A DNA stretch of 64,000 nt from UBA4416 sp040389965. GTDB lineage: Bacteria > Bacteroidota > Bacteroidia > B-17B0 > Aurantibacillaceae. Numbering within the stretch: the first letter of the stretch is position 1; every line of letters starts with the position of its first letter. The notes under the pieces were generated by a model. The model was given only the letters and a program-made list of their open reading frames with translations. It ran no database searches and was not told where the DNA came from. A program made the position numbers and the translations under genes. The stretch covers positions 1 to 64,000 of the forward strand of contig JAZJZF010000019.1 of NCBI GenBank assembly GCA_040389965.1, in the 5' to 3' direction. Below, in pieces: positions 19,434 through 28,180 of the stretch.

Positions 19434-20126
19434 TTGATATTGAAAGCTGCGCAACATATCGTAAAGCTTATAGCTACAGAAGATGGCTCACATACATTTA
19501 GGAGTGATCAGTTTCAGACAACGTTTCATTCGGTACATGGCGCTATCGAAGAAAGTAAACATGTATTTATTCAAAATGGTTTACTTAATTTTTTAAACAC
19601 GCATCCTAAAAAGGAAGTACATATCCTGGAAATAGGCTTTGGTACAGGACTTAATGCTTACCTCACGTTTTTAGAGTCACAGAAACAATCTGTTGTTGTT
19701 CATTATCACGCGGTTGAATTGTATCCAATTAGCACGGAAGATGCGAAGCGTTTAAATTATGCTCAGGTAAATGATAGCTTGTATCATGCAAGTTTTTTAC
19801 AAATGCATCTGCAGGAATGGAATATACAGTCTGTTATATCTTCTGAGTTTAACCTGACTAAGCATTTGATAAAAGCGGAAGATTATCATACGACTCAAAC
19901 TTTTGATCTTATTTATTTTGATGCCTTCTCTCCGAAGGAGCAGCCGGAACTGTGGACTGAAGAGGTGTTTCGAAGGATGCATGGTTTGTTAAATGAAAAA
20001 GGCTCGTTAGTTACTTATTGCGCCCAGGGGCAAATGAAACGAAACCTGAAAGCTGCAGGCTTTGTGGTAAAAGCATTGCAAGGTTTTGGAAACAAAAGAG
20101 AAATGACAAGGGCGGAGAAAATCTAA
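19434..20126 (+). CDS. mnmD: tRNA (mnm5s2U34) methyltransferase MnmD
   Basis: A 230-residue protein matching the N-terminal methyltransferase half of MnmC that occurs alone as MnmD. It should transfer the final methyl group from SAM to 5-aminomethyl-2-thiouridine at the wobble position of certain tRNAs. Visible features are EDGSHTF, FHSVHGAIEESKHVF, the SAM loop EIGFGTGLN (residues 66-74) and the signature FDAFSPKEQPELW (about 162-174). No FAD oxidase domain follows. No ATG is available upstream of the conserved region, so translation most likely begins at a TTG (19434 or 19440). Confidence 0.88.
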   Translation: MILKAAQHIVKLIATEDGSHTFRSDQFQTTFHSVHGAIEESKHVFIQNGLLNFLNTHPKKEVHILEIGFGTGLNAYLTFLESQKQSVVVHYHAVELYPISTEDAKRLNYAQVNDSLYHASFLQMHLQEWNIQSVISSEFNLTKHLIKAEDYHTTQTFDLIYFDAFSPKEQPELWTEEVFRRMHGLLNEKGSLVTYCAQGQMKRNLKAAGFVVKALQGFGNKREMTRAEKI

Positions 20127-20161
20127 AGGGATGTCCGCGCACTCTCGAAGCCTCGCTTATC

Positions 20162-20740
20162 TTACAATCTTACTGAACTCTTTACAATTCCTTTCTTTTC
20201 AGACAAAGAAACATGAAGCTCATTCCATAGTTCAATAGAATGGTAATAACGATAAGCTAATTGATTAAATTCGGGATAACGTTCGCTTAAACCTTTTCTG
20301 AACGACTTATAAATAGTCACTTTATTATTTTTGGAAGGTACGATTCCGAACTCTTTATGCGGTATTTCCACATCGCCGAATTTCTCGAACAAGAGCGCTA
20401 AAATGCGTTTTGGTCCGTTAATATAATACTTACCAGATTTTAAGCCACGGATCAAAATGCCACCGTAGCTTACAAAATTATCTTCTTCTGTAATATATCC
20501 TAATGAAATATCTAAGCCTTGTAAATGAAAACGCCATTTACCACTGTTGTAACTATGTTTGTGGGTATACTTATCGGGATGGGTTGCCTTATCGAAATAG
20601 TAAAATTCTATTTCCGTAAAGGTATATAAGATGCCCTGAAGATTTAATTGGGAATGGTTTATAAGTTCCTCTGCGATCCTGTCAAAAGAGGCACCGACCG
20701 TTTTTGCATTTTTTTGGTTAATGGTTAAATCTAATGGCAT
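20162..20740 (-). CDS. Conserved hypothetical protein, possibly of the methylpurine-DNA glycosylase fold
   Basis: A 192-residue protein without signal peptide or membrane segment. I do not recognise a firm family. Two segments recall alkyladenine (MPG/AAG) glycosylases: FVSYGGILIRGLKSGKYYINGPKRILALLF resembles their LLIRAxEP and GPGKL-x-AL blocks in order and spacing. The clear catalytic Glu context is lacking, so activity is doubtful. It begins 15 bp after the era stop codon, so it is probably in the era transcript. Confidence 0.5.
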   Translation of the reverse strand: MPLDLTINQKNAKTVGASFDRIAEELINHSQLNLQGILYTFTEIEFYYFDKATHPDKYTHKHSYNSGKWRFHLQGLDISLGYITEEDNFVSYGGILIRGLKSGKYYINGPKRILALLFEKFGDVEIPHKEFGIVPSKNNKVTIYKSFRKGLSERYPEFNQLAYRYYHSIELWNELHVSLSEKKGIVKSSVRL

Positions 20741-20755
20741 AGATTAATTTACTCA

Positions 20756-21640
20756 TTAATATCCAAAGTGTTTTAAGTTGGCATCGTTGTTTCGCCAGTC
20801 TTTTGCCACTTTTACAAATAATTCTAAAAATATTTTTTTGCCGAAAAATGTTTCTGCATCTAATCGTGCCTTGGTACCAACCTTTTTAAGCGCTTCGCCC
20901 TGGTGGCCAATAATAATTCCTTTCTGGCTATCGCGTTCTACTAAAATATCCGCCTGAATCCTGATGATTTTTTCCTCGTCTTTAAACGAATTCACAATCA
21001 CTTCTACACTGTAAGGAATTTCTTTTTTGTACTGTAATAATATTTTTTCACGAATAATTTCTGACACGAAAAATTTTTCGGGTTTATCCGTTAAGGTGTC
21101 TTTATCATAAAAGGCTTCTCCTACAGGCAATAGCTGAGTAATGCGGTACATCACGTTTTCGAGGTTAAACTTCTTTAAAGCGGAAATAGGAATGATCTCA
21201 GCATTAGGTAGTTTTTCTTTCCACTCTGCCAATTTGGTATCCAATACTTCCTGAGTAGCCATATCAATCTTATTTAACAAAAGCAATACAGGTGTAGACG
21301 TCGCTTTTAATTTTTCGAGATAGCTTTCTTCTAAAACAATATCATCGTAAATATCTGTGATCAATAAAAACACATCGGCATCGCTGAACGCGGAAATCAC
21401 AAACTCCATCATTTTTTCCTGGAGCTTATAATTAGGTTTTAAAATACCCGGAGTGTCCGAAAAAACCATTTGGTAATCATCTCCACTCACAATCCCCATA
21501 ATACGATGACGGGTAGTTTGGGCTTTGGAAGTAATAATGCTAAGCTTTTCGCCAACCAACGCATTTAATAAGGTTGATTTACCAACGTTAGGGCAGCCTA
21601 TGATGCTAACAAAACCGGATTTATGTGGGGTAACAGACAT
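20756..21640 (-). CDS. era: GTPase Era
   Basis: A 294-residue protein of normal Era length. The G motifs are intact: G1 GCPNVGKS (15-22), G3 DTPG (62-65), G4 NKID (123-126) and G5 SAL (153-155). The C-terminal KH domain (about 200-290) carries the RNA-binding GHQGEA loop (245-250) and ends with KDWRNN. Era binds the 3' end of 16S rRNA and helps 30S subunit maturation at the inner face of the membrane. The preferred start is the ATG at 21640. Confidence 0.97.
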   Translation of the reverse strand: MSVTPHKSGFVSIIGCPNVGKSTLLNALVGEKLSIITSKAQTTRHRIMGIVSGDDYQMVFSDTPGILKPNYKLQEKMMEFVISAFSDADVFLLITDIYDDIVLEESYLEKLKATSTPVLLLLNKIDMATQEVLDTKLAEWKEKLPNAEIIPISALKKFNLENVMYRITQLLPVGEAFYDKDTLTDKPEKFFVSEIIREKILLQYKKEIPYSVEVIVNSFKDEEKIIRIQADILVERDSQKGIIIGHQGEALKKVGTKARLDAETFFGKKIFLELFVKVAKDWRNNDANLKHFGY

Positions 21641-21697
21641 ACAATTATTTTATTGCAAAAATACGAATAATAAAATAAATGCCCGGAGAGGCTGTTT

Positions 21698-23482
21698 TTA
21701 GGAGGATACAGGCCTTACCTGGAGCTTAATATTCCACTCGTTTACCATCCAGTAGGGGTCTTCCTTAAATTTTTTCCAGTCTTCCAATAAAGAAGCATGT
21801 AGCGTCATTAATTCTTTTTTTAGCTCATCGCTGTAACTGTCGTAATCACTTTTGTATTGCTTGTTGGTAATATATTTCTCGAAATATTCCAATAAATTGA
21901 AGCAAACAGTAAACTGGCCGCAGGCAATGATCGTATCAGGGAGTGTTTTTTCTCCTCCCAATTGTTCAGGTGAGAACCATAGAGTAGTTCCCATTTTTAA
22001 AGAACGGGCAGCCACTTCCATAATATGTGGCCCCGGCTCTGTAAGTTCTTTTGTGAAATATGGATATTTATTCCTTCTTTTTTCCACTTCAATTTCTGTC
22101 AGCTCAAAAACGGCATTCATGATCAGTCTTGGCCTCCACACAGGGTCGCCATAAACGCGCTCAAAACTAAACCACCTCATGTGTTTGATAAATACTTTTG
22201 TTACCATTTTCATGGCAGACTTACGCCTGTTTAAAAGCATATTGTTTATGACACCAAACTTTAATTTATCGACGTAATGCAAGCGTTTTGCAAAAAAATC
22301 AGGAACTCCTACACGCTTTGTCAATCCTACAAAGCCCATAGATGTGATAAGGAGAAAAAAGGCAACCAGCATACCGATGGTTCCAAAAATAGAGCATAAT
22401 ATAATAACGGGTTTAACGTTTGAAGAACAGGCATATAATACAACAATAAGCCCTATCATGGCACTCATGATCCCAAAATACCTCAATGATTTGAAATTCC
22501 ATTTTCCTATCCAGGGCATGGTTTCCGTATTGCTGCGGATGTAGCTTTCCATGGTTGGATTGGTACCATCCGATAAAATATAAAGATCAACTGATTTTTT
22601 ATCATCTGAGCGAAATTCTTTAAGACTGTCAGGATAGTGTCTCATATGCTCTTCACCTGCCAATATTGCATCAACACCCTGGTTGTCGTCTACGCCGCCA
22701 TCCATAAGGCCTATAGGGTATTCAATTTTATCACCATCAAATACATTATGTGGTAGTAGAAATTTATCTTTTAATTTTTGTGCAGATTCATAAATAAAAT
22801 CATCCGGAAAATTAATGGGTTCAAAACCAAAAGGGAAACAGGATGAAGCAGCTATGATATCGGAGAAACGGATTTCTTTGGCAACATCTATCGGAATGTG
22901 GATTTTTTTATTTCCAATGTACTCACCCGTACTTTTGGTATCCCATGTTTCCGTTTTATTGAAATGAAAAGGTAAGGCAAAATTAAACTCCGTAGCATTA
23001 AAGCTTATTTCTTTTACATGAATAGCAGGTGTTTCCTTCCAAAGTAAACCAAAGGTTTCGCTCTCAAATTCGCGAAAATAGATAGATGAAAACGCTGTAA
23101 TTAAACTTCTTTGGCGCCCTTCGTGCCAGTTTTTATCATCCGCAAGGTATTCGAGGGCATGCTCCACAAGATCTTCCTGCGTCATGAACATATAGAGGCT
23201 TTTATAACAATCTTCAATAGTGCCGCCTTTCTTGATGGTGGTAACATATTTAACGCCCGTAAATGTTCCTGCGGATACAGTTGACAGGATTCTTACGCGT
23301 TCCAGCAGGGTAGTATCGTAGAGTTTTTTTGTGGAAAGATATGAGAGTACTCCTAAATGTATGGAGGTAGCCCTGAAACCTCCGCCGGATAAAGAAATGG
23401 CAATATTGTGAAATGGCAGTTTAGGTAGAGCCGCACTTTTTTCCTGGTTCGGGTTGGTCGTTTTGTTTGTAGTACTCTCCAT
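21698..23482 (-). CDS. Patatin-like phospholipase with internal membrane segments
   Basis: A 594-residue protein. The patatin fold is shown by the oxyanion loop SGGGFRA (32-38), the nucleophile elbow STVSAGTF (Ser70), and the dyad Asp in MDGGVDDN near residue 265. The first Gly of the usual GxSxG elbow is Thr here. Two strongly hydrophobic stretches at about residues 330-385 should anchor the protein in a membrane, splitting the catalytic half from a soluble C-terminal half of unknown role. Expected reaction: lipid acyl hydrolysis. It begins 8 bp after the upstream SGNH hydrolase gene, so the two form an operon and may act on related lipids. Confidence 0.85.
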   Translation of the reverse strand: MESTTNKTTNPNQEKSAALPKLPFHNIAISLSGGGFRATSIHLGVLSYLSTKKLYDTTLLERVRILSTVSAGTFTGVKYVTTIKKGGTIEDCYKSLYMFMTQEDLVEHALEYLADDKNWHEGRQRSLITAFSSIYFREFESETFGLLWKETPAIHVKEISFNATEFNFALPFHFNKTETWDTKSTGEYIGNKKIHIPIDVAKEIRFSDIIAASSCFPFGFEPINFPDDFIYESAQKLKDKFLLPHNVFDGDKIEYPIGLMDGGVDDNQGVDAILAGEEHMRHYPDSLKEFRSDDKKSVDLYILSDGTNPTMESYIRSNTETMPWIGKWNFKSLRYFGIMSAMIGLIVVLYACSSNVKPVIILCSIFGTIGMLVAFFLLITSMGFVGLTKRVGVPDFFAKRLHYVDKLKFGVINNMLLNRRKSAMKMVTKVFIKHMRWFSFERVYGDPVWRPRLIMNAVFELTEIEVEKRRNKYPYFTKELTEPGPHIMEVAARSLKMGTTLWFSPEQLGGEKTLPDTIIACGQFTVCFNLLEYFEKYITNKQYKSDYDSYSDELKKELMTLHASLLEDWKKFKEDPYWMVNEWNIKLQVRPVSS

Positions 23483-23490
23483 AAACTTAA

Positions 23491-24786
23491 CTAAATATAT
23501 CTATAAATATTCACATCCACGATATACTCGAATTTTTTTCTGAATTTAAATATAGGAACCCGAGGAATTTTTAAGCCATAGTTCTTTTGTATGGCTTTAA
23601 TGAATTCGTTTGCCAGCAATGATTGCCCTAAAGAATTGATATGAATACCGTCTAAAGAAAAGGCTCCTGTTTGCTTATAATAAATGTTTCTTGTTTTATC
23701 GTCGAAGTACCTGTCGCTCTTAGTGTTTCTAAGCAAACGGTTCAGGTTAACAAGGCCCAATTGCTTTTCTTCAGCAATTGTTTTTATTGAATTATTATAT
23801 TGGTTAACGGTATGTTCAATAAATGTTACCTGTTGGGTGGTTAACGTATATTTTTTAGGAATAGGAGCAGAGCCACTGAGATAGGTATCTTTTAAAGGAT
23901 CAAGTAGTATTTCAGATAATATTAATTCTCCTTTTTTGAGTTGTCGTATAACAGGTTTATCATTTATGAACTCTTCTACAATATACGCATTATTGCCCGG
24001 ATGAAAGACCATACCTTTATACTGAACTGATAAACGATTGACTTCCTCCTGATTTAATAATAGACCATTATACGGAATAGTGTTGAAAAAAGGAATGGAA
24101 ATAAGATTGGGAATGGTTGCTAATATTCCTTTTGCTCCCGACTGTGTAAGTGTGTCTGTAATGTATTTCAGGGTTTCATGAAATCCCACACCGGGCGGGC
24201 CTTCCAAAGGGGTTATCGAATCAAGTGTTCCGCCGCTCATAGCAAATGCAAGAACATCGTTATTGCCAATGAACAACGTAAAAAAATTGGGTTGCATGGT
24301 CATGGCATCAGACAGGATAGATGCCTGTTGAGGATTGGAAGCCATGCGTGTAAAAAACAAATTGTAATTTCCTTCTCCTGCTTCCGGATTGCCATATCCC
24401 GGATAAATGAGGTGTATGGCTTTAGCACCCGGAATAGCCATGTTATTAAAAGGGCCACTGCTTATATAACTGTTATTTTTAAAGATATTACTATCACAGG
24501 TTTCAGACAAATAACCCAATACCATCAATTTTGAATGAGGATGATTTGGATCAGGTTTTAAGATCAATCGTGAACGGCCCGAAAACCCAACACCTACAGA
24601 GTGTTTATCTACTAAGGCTTGTTTAAATGAAATGGGACTGATCAAACTGTATTGCTGGGCAATTAAATTGGGGTAGGTATTTAACTGGCCTTCATAATAC
24701 AAAGCACCATCGGCGTAGCCTGCAGTAATAGAGTCCCCTATCGAAACAAATCGCGTCAGATCTATGGTACTCTTTTGATTCGTCAT
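23491..24786 (-). CDS. SGNH/GDSL-family hydrolase (no signal peptide)
   Basis: A 431-residue protein. Block I is FVSIGDSITAGYADG with nucleophile Ser19; GPFNNMAIPGAKAIHL gives the Gly block; LFIGNNDVLAF gives the Asn block; and SLDGIHINSLG near residue 380 gives the Asp-x-x-His pair. It should be an esterase or lipase-type hydrolase. It is a paralogue of the lipoprotein encoded just upstream (24944-26288), sharing ADGALYY and the block order, but it lacks a signal peptide or lipobox, so its location is uncertain. It is co-transcribed with the patatin gene. Confidence 0.85.
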   Translation of the reverse strand: MTNQKSTIDLTRFVSIGDSITAGYADGALYYEGQLNTYPNLIAQQYSLISPISFKQALVDKHSVGVGFSGRSRLILKPDPNHPHSKLMVLGYLSETCDSNIFKNNSYISSGPFNNMAIPGAKAIHLIYPGYGNPEAGEGNYNLFFTRMASNPQQASILSDAMTMQPNFFTLFIGNNDVLAFAMSGGTLDSITPLEGPPGVGFHETLKYITDTLTQSGAKGILATIPNLISIPFFNTIPYNGLLLNQEEVNRLSVQYKGMVFHPGNNAYIVEEFINDKPVIRQLKKGELILSEILLDPLKDTYLSGSAPIPKKYTLTTQQVTFIEHTVNQYNNSIKTIAEEKQLGLVNLNRLLRNTKSDRYFDDKTRNIYYKQTGAFSLDGIHINSLGQSLLANEFIKAIQKNYGLKIPRVPIFKFRKKFEYIVDVNIYRYI

Positions 24787-24880
24787 AAAAAGGTGTCGAA
24801 AAAAATGATTGAATCTTTACATTTAGTAGTACGTAAATATACGTGAGATGTTTCATTTTTTGGTGAATTATTGCCAAAGC

Positions 24881-24917
24881 AAAAAACGGATACAAGTCTG
24901 GCCTGTATCCGTTTTTT
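24881..24917. terminator. Intrinsic terminator after the SGNH lipoprotein gene
   Basis: A perfect 14-bp stem (24881-24894 with 24904-24917) with a CGGATACA core, a 9-nt loop and a T6 tract on either strand. It ends the transcript carrying fadL and the SGNH lipoprotein gene and separates it from the next SGNH gene. Confidence 0.88.
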
Positions 24918-24943
24918 ACAAAAAACTTTTAACCCCTTTTTAG

Positions 24944-26288
24944 CTAAGGGAAAGCTACACCATTATATTTAGTGGCATCTACCTGCGGGATGGTGGATCC
25001 ATAGGTCGAGTTAATGGCTTTAATAAATTCGTTAGCTAACATGGCGTTAGCTCTTGGCGTTAAATGCACACCATCCAATGAAAAAGCTCCTCCGCTTACA
25101 AATGTAGAAGAGGTATTAATACCGTTATATACAATACCGGATTTAGCTTTTGCCATAAAACCATTTACATCTACATAAGCTAAGCCTTTTGAACTGGCAA
25201 CAGCGTTTAATTTAGCATTATAACCGGCAACAGCAACTTGTATACTTGATACTTCAGCTTCCGTTAAAACATACTTATTGCTAAGTGGATTTTGAGAACC
25301 GTATCCAAAGCATTTTAAAGAATCCTGTGGTGTAGATAATAAAACATACTCCGTTGATTTTATTTGTCTCATTCCGCCAGTAGCTGCAGGGTCTTTTATC
25401 ATGAAAGGATTACTACCGGCTTTAAATGTTATGCCCAATGGCGCATAAGCCGCACTTAACTGTGCTGCCTGAGTTGCATCTAAGGTTAAGCCATTGTATG
25501 GTATTGTTGTAAAATAAGGAAGACTGGTTACATCCGGAATATTCCCAATAACACCTTTCGCGCCATTGGCCGTCATGGTATTAACAATAGCATCAATGCT
25601 TGGATCGAACGCAGATGATGGTGTAATAGCATCCGAAGCCCCGCCTGCCAGTGCATAGGCCAGTACATCATTATTTCCAATGAACATAGAAAAGAATGTA
25701 GGATTTTGTGCTGATGCTTTGCTTAAGATAGATGCTGTAGTCACTTCAGAAGGATCGACCATACGTTTGAAGAATGGATTTAAAAAACCATACCCCTGAA
25801 TAGCAATGTGAGTTGCTTTAGCACCCGGTACACCCATATTATTNNNNNNNNNNTGACCTATCACCGAGTGCATCTCCAACCCTCGAACCAAGCCCTACAG
25901 CATCACCTGTTGGAGCATAAAATACAGGTGATAAAGAGGTTACACCTTTGCAATCTGTAGCGTAACCCAGTACACGTTTCGATACAACTACAGTGCCTGT
26001 TACACCTGCACCAACAGAGCCTACCGGCATAAGTGGCTGAGTAAAGTTGCCACCACCAACTTGTTTAAACTGCTCTGCCAAAAGGTTTGGGTAAGAAACC
26101 ATTTGCCCGTCGTAATATAAGGCACCGTCGGCATAACCGGATGTAATAGAGTTTCCGATGGCTACATATTTAGAAACATCCAGGCTTCCTTTACCAGGAT
26201 CAGGAGCATCTAATTTAGGTTTACAGCTGCTCATAAAGGCGCTAACCGTTAAAGCTGCTATGATTGATTTATAAGTTATATTTTGCAT
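24944..26288 (-). CDS. SGNH/GDSL-family hydrolase lipoprotein, interrupted by an assembly gap
   Basis: One gene split by ten N at 25844-25853. The N-terminal part starts at the ATG at 26288 and has an export signal ending at Cys22 (AFMSSC), so it is probably a lipoprotein. Block I is YVAIGNSITSGYADG, with Asn in place of the usual Asp next to Ser47. After the gap come NNMGVPGAKATH, MFIGNNDVLAY and FSLDGVHLTPRANAMLANEF, so the catalytic blocks are complete. The two parts are in different frames with a 10-nt gap, so the real gap is not 10 nt. It begins 11 bp after the FadL-type gene, which suggests one transcript for lipid hydrolysis and uptake. Confidence 0.82.
25844..25853. other. Assembly gap (10 N)
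   Basis: Ten N inside the SGNH lipoprotein gene, just before the Gly block. The length is a placeholder. Confidence 0.95.
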
Positions 26289-26299
26289 AGTCGTGAATA

Positions 26300-27503
26300 T
26301 TAAAATTTATAAAATAAAGAAACACCCGGAATACAAACATTTGTTTTGTATGTTCCGCTTAAACCTGTTTCTAGGTTAGTGTCTTCTCTTTTAAATGAAG
26401 AGAAATAGAAAGAGGCATTGATACCAAATTTTTTCTTGATGGTATAACCTATACCTGCTGTGTAGATAACACGGTTAGCATCCGGTGTTTCAGGCGTTAC
26501 GTACCCATTTTGCACGGGAGAAATTCCATAAGCAGCACCCAATCTAACAGCTAATCCTTCTATGACTTTATATTCTCCACCCAATCTGAAAGCGAATGTG
26601 TTTTTATACATACGTGCCGATTTGGTATCAACTAAGGAAGTAGTATTATTTTCATAATCAAAAGCTAAAGTATCATAGGTTTTCCAGCCTACATAATTCA
26701 CATCTAATGCCAAGGTTAATTTGTCTGTGGCTTTATAGGCAAATCCTATCGTTGCTACCTGAGGCAAAGGAAGTGTGGCTTTAAATTTTCCGTTAGGGAA
26801 ATTAGAGGAAAGAGAGGACGGTACTGTAAAAGTAGCATCTCCGCTTTTCACTTCCATATTCACTTGCGAACGGTAAGTTAAACCAATGGATAATTTTTCG
26901 ATGGGTTGGTAATAAATACCGGCGTTAAAACCAAAACCACTGGCTTTACCCGATAATTCCGCATGACCGTATGTTCCGGAAGCATCAGCTACAGGAATAT
27001 CTTTTTGCAAAGCCTGCACCAATACCTAATTTTTTAGTGATTTTATAACTTACTGTCGGCTGAAAAAATATAGCCTGTAGTTTTAGGCGGGTTAAAGCAA
27101 AACGACCCATCCAGCCTTCTTTCCATTCGATCGTACTTCCAAACGGTGTATAAATACCTAATCCGAGTTTTAATTTACTACTGTCTTTTAGTTCAAAAAC
27201 ACCATAAGCTGCAAAAGGCGTCCCTACGGGCGATTTTGTTTCTGCAGATAAATTGGTGTTCTTATCCAAAAATTTAACGTGAGAAATTGTAGGACTTATA
27301 CCTACATTGATGTCGTTTCCCTTCATAAAAGACATTCCGCCCGGGTTATAAAATAAAGAGGCTCCATCCTGAATGTAGGCTGTACCTGCATTTCCCATGC
27401 CTTGCTGTGCCTGCCCCTGTAAATTTACCTGGTATCCCTGCGCATTTATTGTAAATGGCGCCGAAAGGATTAAGGTTGCTGCTAGTTTTTGTAGATTTGT
27501 CAT
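26300..27503 (-). pseudogene. OmpP1/FadL/TodX-type outer membrane transporter, frameshifted
   Basis: Two overlapping frames make one FadL-type protein of about 400 residues. The N-terminal frame (27503 to 26985) has a signal peptide (LAATLILSAPFTINAQG), the AQQGMGNAGTAYIQDGASLFYNPGG hatch region, and GIYTPFGSTIEWKEGW. The C-terminal frame (27022 to 26300) continues with LQKDIPVADASGTYGHAELSG and the beta-barrel to the final Phe (CIPGVSLFYKF). The break is near 27005-27015, where a few residues normally found after IGAGF also seem to be missing. Either a short deletion inactivated the gene or the assembly is wrong here. Intact members carry long-chain fatty acids or hydrocarbons across the outer membrane, which fits the beta-oxidation cluster nearby. 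Confidence 0.78.
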
Positions 27504-27529
27504 ATTGATATTTAGTTGTTGAGAGTTAA

Positions 27530-27970
27530 TTATTTTGGATCAGAAACTTTGAACCAGGTTTGTGTACGGCCAATTAATGAAATGCCGATGTACCCACGCA
27601 GGTCTAATTTTCCATCTCTGTATTTGATAGTGCAACTGTAGGTCTTTCCATTTTCGGGGTCATAGATGGTTCCGTCTTCCCATTCATCCTCATCGAATAC
27701 GAAATTTTTAAGCATATTTAAGCCCATTAAAGGAACAGATTGTTTTGTTTTATCAGAATTGTTTTTATCTGTTTTGGGGCTACCATCTTCATACGTTGGA
27801 ATTTTGAGCCATACGATTTTTCCATTGTATTTGTTACCTTCTTTGTAGATCTGAACTTTGGCTTTTCCACTTGCTGTAAGCCATGTTCCAAGAACAGCAT
27901 CAGCATTAATGGTTTGAGAAAAACCTGCCATGGAAATCAATAGTAATAAAGCAAATAATGATCTTTTCAT
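27530..27970 (-). CDS. DUF2147 domain protein, exported
   Basis: A 146-residue protein with a signal peptide (KRSLFALLLLISMAGFSQ). The body matches DUF2147: VLGTWLTASGKAKVQIY near the start, NGKIVWL, GLNMLKNF, and the C-terminal LRGYIGISLIGRTQTW. The fold is a small beta-barrel-like domain, possibly lipocalin-like; the function is unknown. It lies just upstream of the FadL-type gene on the same strand (26 bp gap). Its own promoter region holds a TATATTTG box and, farther up, a perfect FNR-type palindrome. Confidence 0.9.
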   Translation of the reverse strand: MKRSLFALLLLISMAGFSQTINADAVLGTWLTASGKAKVQIYKEGNKYNGKIVWLKIPTYEDGSPKTDKNNSDKTKQSVPLMGLNMLKNFVFDEDEWEDGTIYDPENGKTYSCTIKYRDGKLDLRGYIGISLIGRTQTWFKVSDPK

Positions 27971-28004
27971 AACAGGGTCTTTAATTAATAATGACTCATT
28001 TATT

Positions 28005-28012
28005 CAAATATA
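28005..28012 (-). promoter_or_regulatory. Candidate -7 box upstream of the DUF2147 gene
   Basis: On the minus strand this reads TATATTTG, matching TAnnTTTG, and would start transcription near 27998, some 28 nt before the ATG. No TTG at -33 is evident, which would fit an activator-dependent promoter. Confidence 0.4.
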
Positions 28013-28055
28013 GTGAATATACCCTGGAATGCTCTTGATGCAGAATAGGAAAAGA

Positions 28056-28071
28056 CTTGATATATATCAAG
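28056..28071. promoter_or_regulatory. Perfect FNR/Crp-type palindrome
   Basis: CTTGATATATATCAAG is a perfect 16-bp palindrome that contains TTGAT-N4-ATCAA, the FNR consensus. Its centre is about 65 nt upstream of the start site predicted from the -7 box at 28005-28012, a spacing usual for class I activation. A Crp/Fnr regulator is encoded at 28659-29249. Confidence 0.5.
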
Positions 28072-28180
28072 ATAATTATGCGTGCATAGTATTTGATAGA
28101 ATGGAATACTGTAGAAAATATTCCCATGTTTGTTTAGCACAGGATATAATTGGTAAAATGCAGAGCGGAAGCTAAGCTGA

